From Bacteroidota bacterium (GTDB lineage Bacteria; Bacteroidota; Bacteroidia; JACPRZ01), in the NCBI GenBank assembly GCA_016193485.1, contig JACPRZ010000035.1, forward strand, positions 1-62,874: 62,874 nucleotides of DNA. Reading direction: 5' to 3'. Shown in pieces: positions 59,908 to 62,874 of this stretch (the first letter of the stretch is position 1; the number at the start of each line of letters is the position of its first letter). The notes under the pieces are model-generated. The model did not search any database, was not told the origin of the DNA, and saw only the letters and a program-made list of their open reading frames with translations. Made by a program: the position numbers and the translations under genes.

Positions 59908-62436
59908 TCATGATGAAGAAACGCCTTTCGGAAAGGCGGATGCTTTAGCAACTTCTGTTGCTCTGTCCGCTTCCTGATTCAGTTCATTACTTACTGCCAT
60001 TGAATTGATAACGTCAGAATTATAATGATCCAGCACCTGTATATAAGCGCATTGCGGAACAGCACGTGCACCGAATTTACGCTTTACATCGGAGGCGGTA
60101 AAGCCAAGAAGAATTTTATTCGCTTTCAGTTCCGTTGCGCGGAGAACGGTTTTGTATAAGGTGTATTTGTACAGGTTATGGGTCCGCACATAGTTGTAAT
60201 CCAGCCCGATTATTACTCCGCAGTAGTTATTTGCGGCCGTAATGATGCTGAACGTGACAGCGACCGGGATGCTCTTTCCGGCAGGAGAATACTCGGGTTT
60301 TAACGTCACCTGCATGATTTCGCACTTTTCCGAAGCACTCATGATTGCAAAGAATTTTACCGGCAGGTCAAAGGTGTTCAGTTCAAAACTTTTTTCTTTC
60401 ACGTTTTTATAAAGCCGGTACCATGTTTCCAAATCATGGGGTTCAGTATGCCTCACTATTTCGCATTCGAAAAAATGCTCATATTTAAGAACATTATCCC
60501 TGATATACTTCCTGTTTTTGGTGTTGAAGAGATCAAGATATTCTTCCGGTGTTGTCCAGTTTAATTCCTCTATAACATTATGCCCGGGCAGGTTGATTTT
60601 CAAAAAACCCTGCTCCATTAAAAAATCATCCATTTCCATATCTTCTGCCGGAAAATCCCTTAGCAGGAGGGCTTCGGCTTTCTGCCGTGCCTGTTCATCC
60701 CATATCGTATCGAGCAAAAGCATGAAAAATTTTTTCCAATCGGGCATGGTTCTGTCAATGTACAGATGGCTTCCTTCGGTCAGCAATGAGCCCATCATAA
60801 ACGACTTTGAGCAGAGCAAGTATGGATCTTCTCTTCTTTTTAATTCAACCTGGTACGAAACGGAACCATTTGAGAGCATATCATCTTTGCATAATGCCAC
60901 GGTAAAAAATGCAGCAAGCAGCGGTTTGCTTTCATGGTTCCTGATAATGTAATAATGAAAGTCCCAGTTATCTTCCGGCCGGTTATTTCCGATAAAAATT
61001 TTTTCAAGCACACGGAGCCATTGCCAGTCGTACGAGCTACCGCTTCCCATCAACCTGTCCCACAAATCAGAGTCAATATTTTCAATGGTGTTTTCATGCT
61101 GCACCAGGTATGCCGGACCTTTAAGCAGTGCATGGCACACACCCTTGTCTTCCGGTAGCCGGTCGTTAAAATCCTTCACCTTCCGGAAAGCGCGGTAAAT
61201 ATCATTCATAGAGCGCCCCTCTTCAGCGAGCGCCACAGGAAGGTGATCTGCAAGTTTTACCACCAGATTTTCAATGTCAGCATACGTATGATGCAACGTA
61301 ACCGTAAACCGTAAGCCGGTGCAGGTCTCCGGTACGGCAGGAAAGACGGCAAGATTTGTATAAAATCCTTCATCCATCATTCTTCGCACCATGTTATAGC
61401 CGACACGTGTAAGTCCAAGACCGATAAAATTTATAGGCGTCTCCGGGTTGGAGATTACCGGCAGTTCATGGTGCAGAAGCAGGTCATGGCAGTAGCGTAA
61501 TCTTGCTTTCAGTCCCTCCTGCCGCTGGTAAATCTCATCGCTGAGATGAATCCTGGCGGATGCAATTCCAGCGGCTATCACCGGAACCTGGTGCGGTCCA
61601 GAAAAAATCATTGGTCCTCCGCAGTTTTTTACTTTCAGCATCATTTTTTCATCCGGGAACACAAATAATCCTCCTCCAGCGCCAAACGCTTTATTCAGCG
61701 ATGTAGCAAGAACCATTCTCGGATGAAGTTCAGCCCGGCTGAGAACAAAACCGGTCCCATTTTTCCCGGCAATGCTCATCCCGTGGGCATCGTCAACATA
61801 AACATGGAGTTGACTGTAACTTTCCAACAGATGAATGATCTTCCCGACAGGCGCATAATCGCCATACATGGAATATATTCCATCCATCAGGTACCATATC
61901 CTTTTATGCGCAGATACAAGTTCTCTGATTTTGATCTCCAGTTCTTCCAGGTTATTGTGGCGGACAATGCGAATATCAACTCCCCTGAATTTCATCCTGA
62001 AAGCGGCTTCCTGAACGCTCGCATGAACCTGCTGGTCCAGGATCATGGCGTCCCCCTCTTCTACCACTACCGGGATTACCGCATGATGGCCCAAGGATAC
62101 CGAAGTGGTGAGCAGCACGGGGTAACCGAACATGCGTTCAAGCAGGGTCTCCCATTCCCTGTAAAGGGGGCAGGCAAGGTATGCCCTTGAAGATGAAAAT
62201 TGCACCCCGTATCTGCGTATGGCATCAATGGCTTCGGTTTTAAGGCGGTCGTCAACATCAAGCCCTATGTAACTGCATGATCCGAAGTTGACTAACGGAA
62301 CCCCGTGAATGATAATATCCCTCCCGTTGAAATGCGGGTTCTCCGTGTAAAGTTGCAGAATTCTTTTTTCCTTACCTTTGGTAATGATCTCATTAACCGT
62401 ATCGAGGATGCCGGCAGAAGCGCTTTTTTGTTTCAT
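59908..62436 (-). CDS. Alpha-oxoamine-synthase-like PLP enzyme fused to an acyltransferase (GNAT-like) domain
   Basis: The 842-residue fusion has an N-terminal alpha-oxoamine synthase domain (about 1-400; BioF/SPT/KBL type). It keeps His138 (QQVHASVQ), the PLP Asp215 (YVDDAHGMSIAGKNGTG) and the Schiff-base Lys249 (TSLNKAFGAGGGLF). A middle helical linker (about 405-480) leads to a C-terminal region (about 480-810) with GNAT/BioF2-like strands, best seen in GVIIGLDYNYVRTHNLYKYTLYKTVLRATELKANKILLGFTASDVKRKFGARAVPQCAYI. Such a fusion could condense an acyl-CoA with an amino acid and then N-acylate the product, as in sphingolipid or sulfonolipid synthesis. The substrate is inference. The start is two bases from the divergent frame. 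Confidence 0.88.
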   Translation of the reverse strand: MKQKSASAGILDTVNEIITKGKEKRILQLYTENPHFNGRDIIIHGVPLVNFGSCSYIGLDVDDRLKTEAIDAIRRYGVQFSSSRAYLACPLYREWETLLERMFGYPVLLTTSVSLGHHAVIPVVVEEGDAMILDQQVHASVQEAAFRMKFRGVDIRIVRHNNLEELEIKIRELVSAHKRIWYLMDGIYSMYGDYAPVGKIIHLLESYSQLHVYVDDAHGMSIAGKNGTGFVLSRAELHPRMVLATSLNKAFGAGGGLFVFPDEKMMLKVKNCGGPMIFSGPHQVPVIAAGIASARIHLSDEIYQRQEGLKARLRYCHDLLLHHELPVISNPETPINFIGLGLTRVGYNMVRRMMDEGFYTNLAVFPAVPETCTGLRFTVTLHHTYADIENLVVKLADHLPVALAEEGRSMNDIYRAFRKVKDFNDRLPEDKGVCHALLKGPAYLVQHENTIENIDSDLWDRLMGSGSSYDWQWLRVLEKIFIGNNRPEDNWDFHYYIIRNHESKPLLAAFFTVALCKDDMLSNGSVSYQVELKRREDPYLLCSKSFMMGSLLTEGSHLYIDRTMPDWKKFFMLLLDTIWDEQARQKAEALLLRDFPAEDMEMDDFLMEQGFLKINLPGHNVIEELNWTTPEEYLDLFNTKNRKYIRDNVLKYEHFFECEIVRHTEPHDLETWYRLYKNVKEKSFELNTFDLPVKFFAIMSASEKCEIMQVTLKPEYSPAGKSIPVAVTFSIITAANNYCGVIIGLDYNYVRTHNLYKYTLYKTVLRATELKANKILLGFTASDVKRKFGARAVPQCAYIQVLDHYNSDVINSMAVSNELNQEADRATEVAKASAFPKGVSSS

Positions 62437-62483
62437 TCATGACTGGGTTTAAAATCCCGTTCCATGAGTCACCCCTGAAAACA

Positions 62484-62867
62484 ATGAACTACTACGAAGA
62501 TGAACATTCGAAAATGTGGGTAGAAAACGGAATCGTCTACCAGTTTTATAAAGCCGAACTGATCCTGGACCTCGCAATAGCCAAAAAAATGGTTGCGGCA
62601 AGGTTGTCTATTTCCAACGGGATCATCAGGCCTGTTTTCGTTGATATCCGGAATATCGTTTCGCTGGACTCGGCAACGAGGAAATATTTTGCAGGCGGGG
62701 AAGCGGTCGAACTGATAAGCGCGGGAGCCCTATATCTCGACAATTGCCTTGCCCGGATGGCAGGAAATATCTTTTTAAAGATTGACAAACCTGTGGTACC
62801 CACCAGATTATTCACCAATAAAGAGAAAGCACTCCAGTGGCTGGAAGTTTTTAAATACTTAAACTGA
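62484..62867 (+). CDS. STAS/SEC14-like domain protein (DUF7793-like)
   Basis: The 127-residue protein has a STAS-like beta/alpha pattern (MWVENGIVYQFYKAELILDLAIAKKMVAARLSISNG; PVFVDIRNIVSLDSATRKYFAGGEAVELISAGALYLDN; KPVVPTRLFTNKEKALQWLEVF). It resembles, from memory, the DUF7793 family of Bacteroidota. A conserved Ser/Thr (SLDSATRKYF) could be a phosphorylation site as in anti-sigma antagonists. I prefer the ATG at MNYYEDEHSKMW; an earlier ATG at 62439 would add 15 residues and overlap the divergent promoter region. It is divergent from the PLP-acyltransferase gene. Confidence 0.8.
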   Translation: MNYYEDEHSKMWVENGIVYQFYKAELILDLAIAKKMVAARLSISNGIIRPVFVDIRNIVSLDSATRKYFAGGEAVELISAGALYLDNCLARMAGNIFLKIDKPVVPTRLFTNKEKALQWLEVFKYLN

Positions 62868-62874
62868 CCCGCAT

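Overview
The window is a chromosomal segment of a Bacteroidota bacterium. The evidence is: repeated Bacteroidota-type promoters (TTG, 19 bases, TAnnTTTG) at rpoD, at the first adhesin gene and at a small membrane gene; five proteins ending in type IX secretion (T9SS) type A sorting domains; a PorT-like and a PorE-like protein; a TamL-type lipoprotein; a short primary sigma factor; and a TonB-dependent receptor with a carboxypeptidase-like N-terminal domain. I see no phage, plasmid, insertion sequence or CRISPR array. The genus cannot be told from the sequence.

Layout. 0-2.8 kb: a beta-propeller/Y_Y_Y sensor with a SpoIIE-type phosphatase domain, cut by the window edge. 3.1-7.2 kb: PASTA protein, T9SS cargo and RluD in one operon. 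7.2-10.4 kb: TamL and a SpoU rRNA methyltransferase, divergent. 10.4-12.9 kb: lipoprotein, ECF sigma factor and a likely membrane anti-sigma/barrel protein. 12.9-18.8 kb: PorT, MenG/UbiE, RpoD, PyrF, RF1, a 64-residue HTH protein and PurM. 19-22.3 kb: PorE-like protein and RibBA. 22.4-30.6 kb: two tandem paralogous secreted adhesins; the first carries 17 SprB-type repeats and a one-base frameshift. 30.8-34.5 kb: acyl-CoA dehydrogenase and EtfA/EtfB. 34.9-40 kb: FabI, UvrA, LOG-family protein and Cmk, facing IspH. 41.4-44.5 kb: a metal/redox-looking group (cytochrome c lipoprotein, barrel protein, barrel protein with a heavy-metal-binding motif, NarL-type regulator with a cysteine cluster) with two Fur/PerR-like boxes. 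44.5-48.3 kb: RNase Z and two T9SS proteins enclosing two tiny membrane proteins. 48.5-56.8 kb: TonB receptor, TPR protein, methyltransferase, RbfA, Mpl-type ligase and an MBL hydrolase. 57-62.9 kb: TPR protein, tRNA-Ser(GCU), TPR protein, PAS histidine kinase, an alpha-oxoamine-synthase/acyltransferase fusion and, divergently, a STAS-like protein.

Three themes stand out. First, several families of short palindromic repeats occur both between genes and, without breaking the frame, inside genes (propeller/SpoIIE sensor, T9SS cargo N-terminus, adhesin twice, RNase Z), much like Rickettsia palindromic elements. Second, the adhesin pair looks like a recombining locus: a 118-base identical block, one copy frameshifted, the other without an ATG, a leftover sorting-domain tail upstream, and eight 8-9 base G or C runs. 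Third, the regulator and heavy-metal-motif barrel genes at 42.7-44.5 kb share Fur/PerR-like operators, and a separate palindrome may be the regulator's own site. The most system-like uncharacterised unit is the kinase, PLP-acyltransferase fusion and STAS-like group at the right edge.
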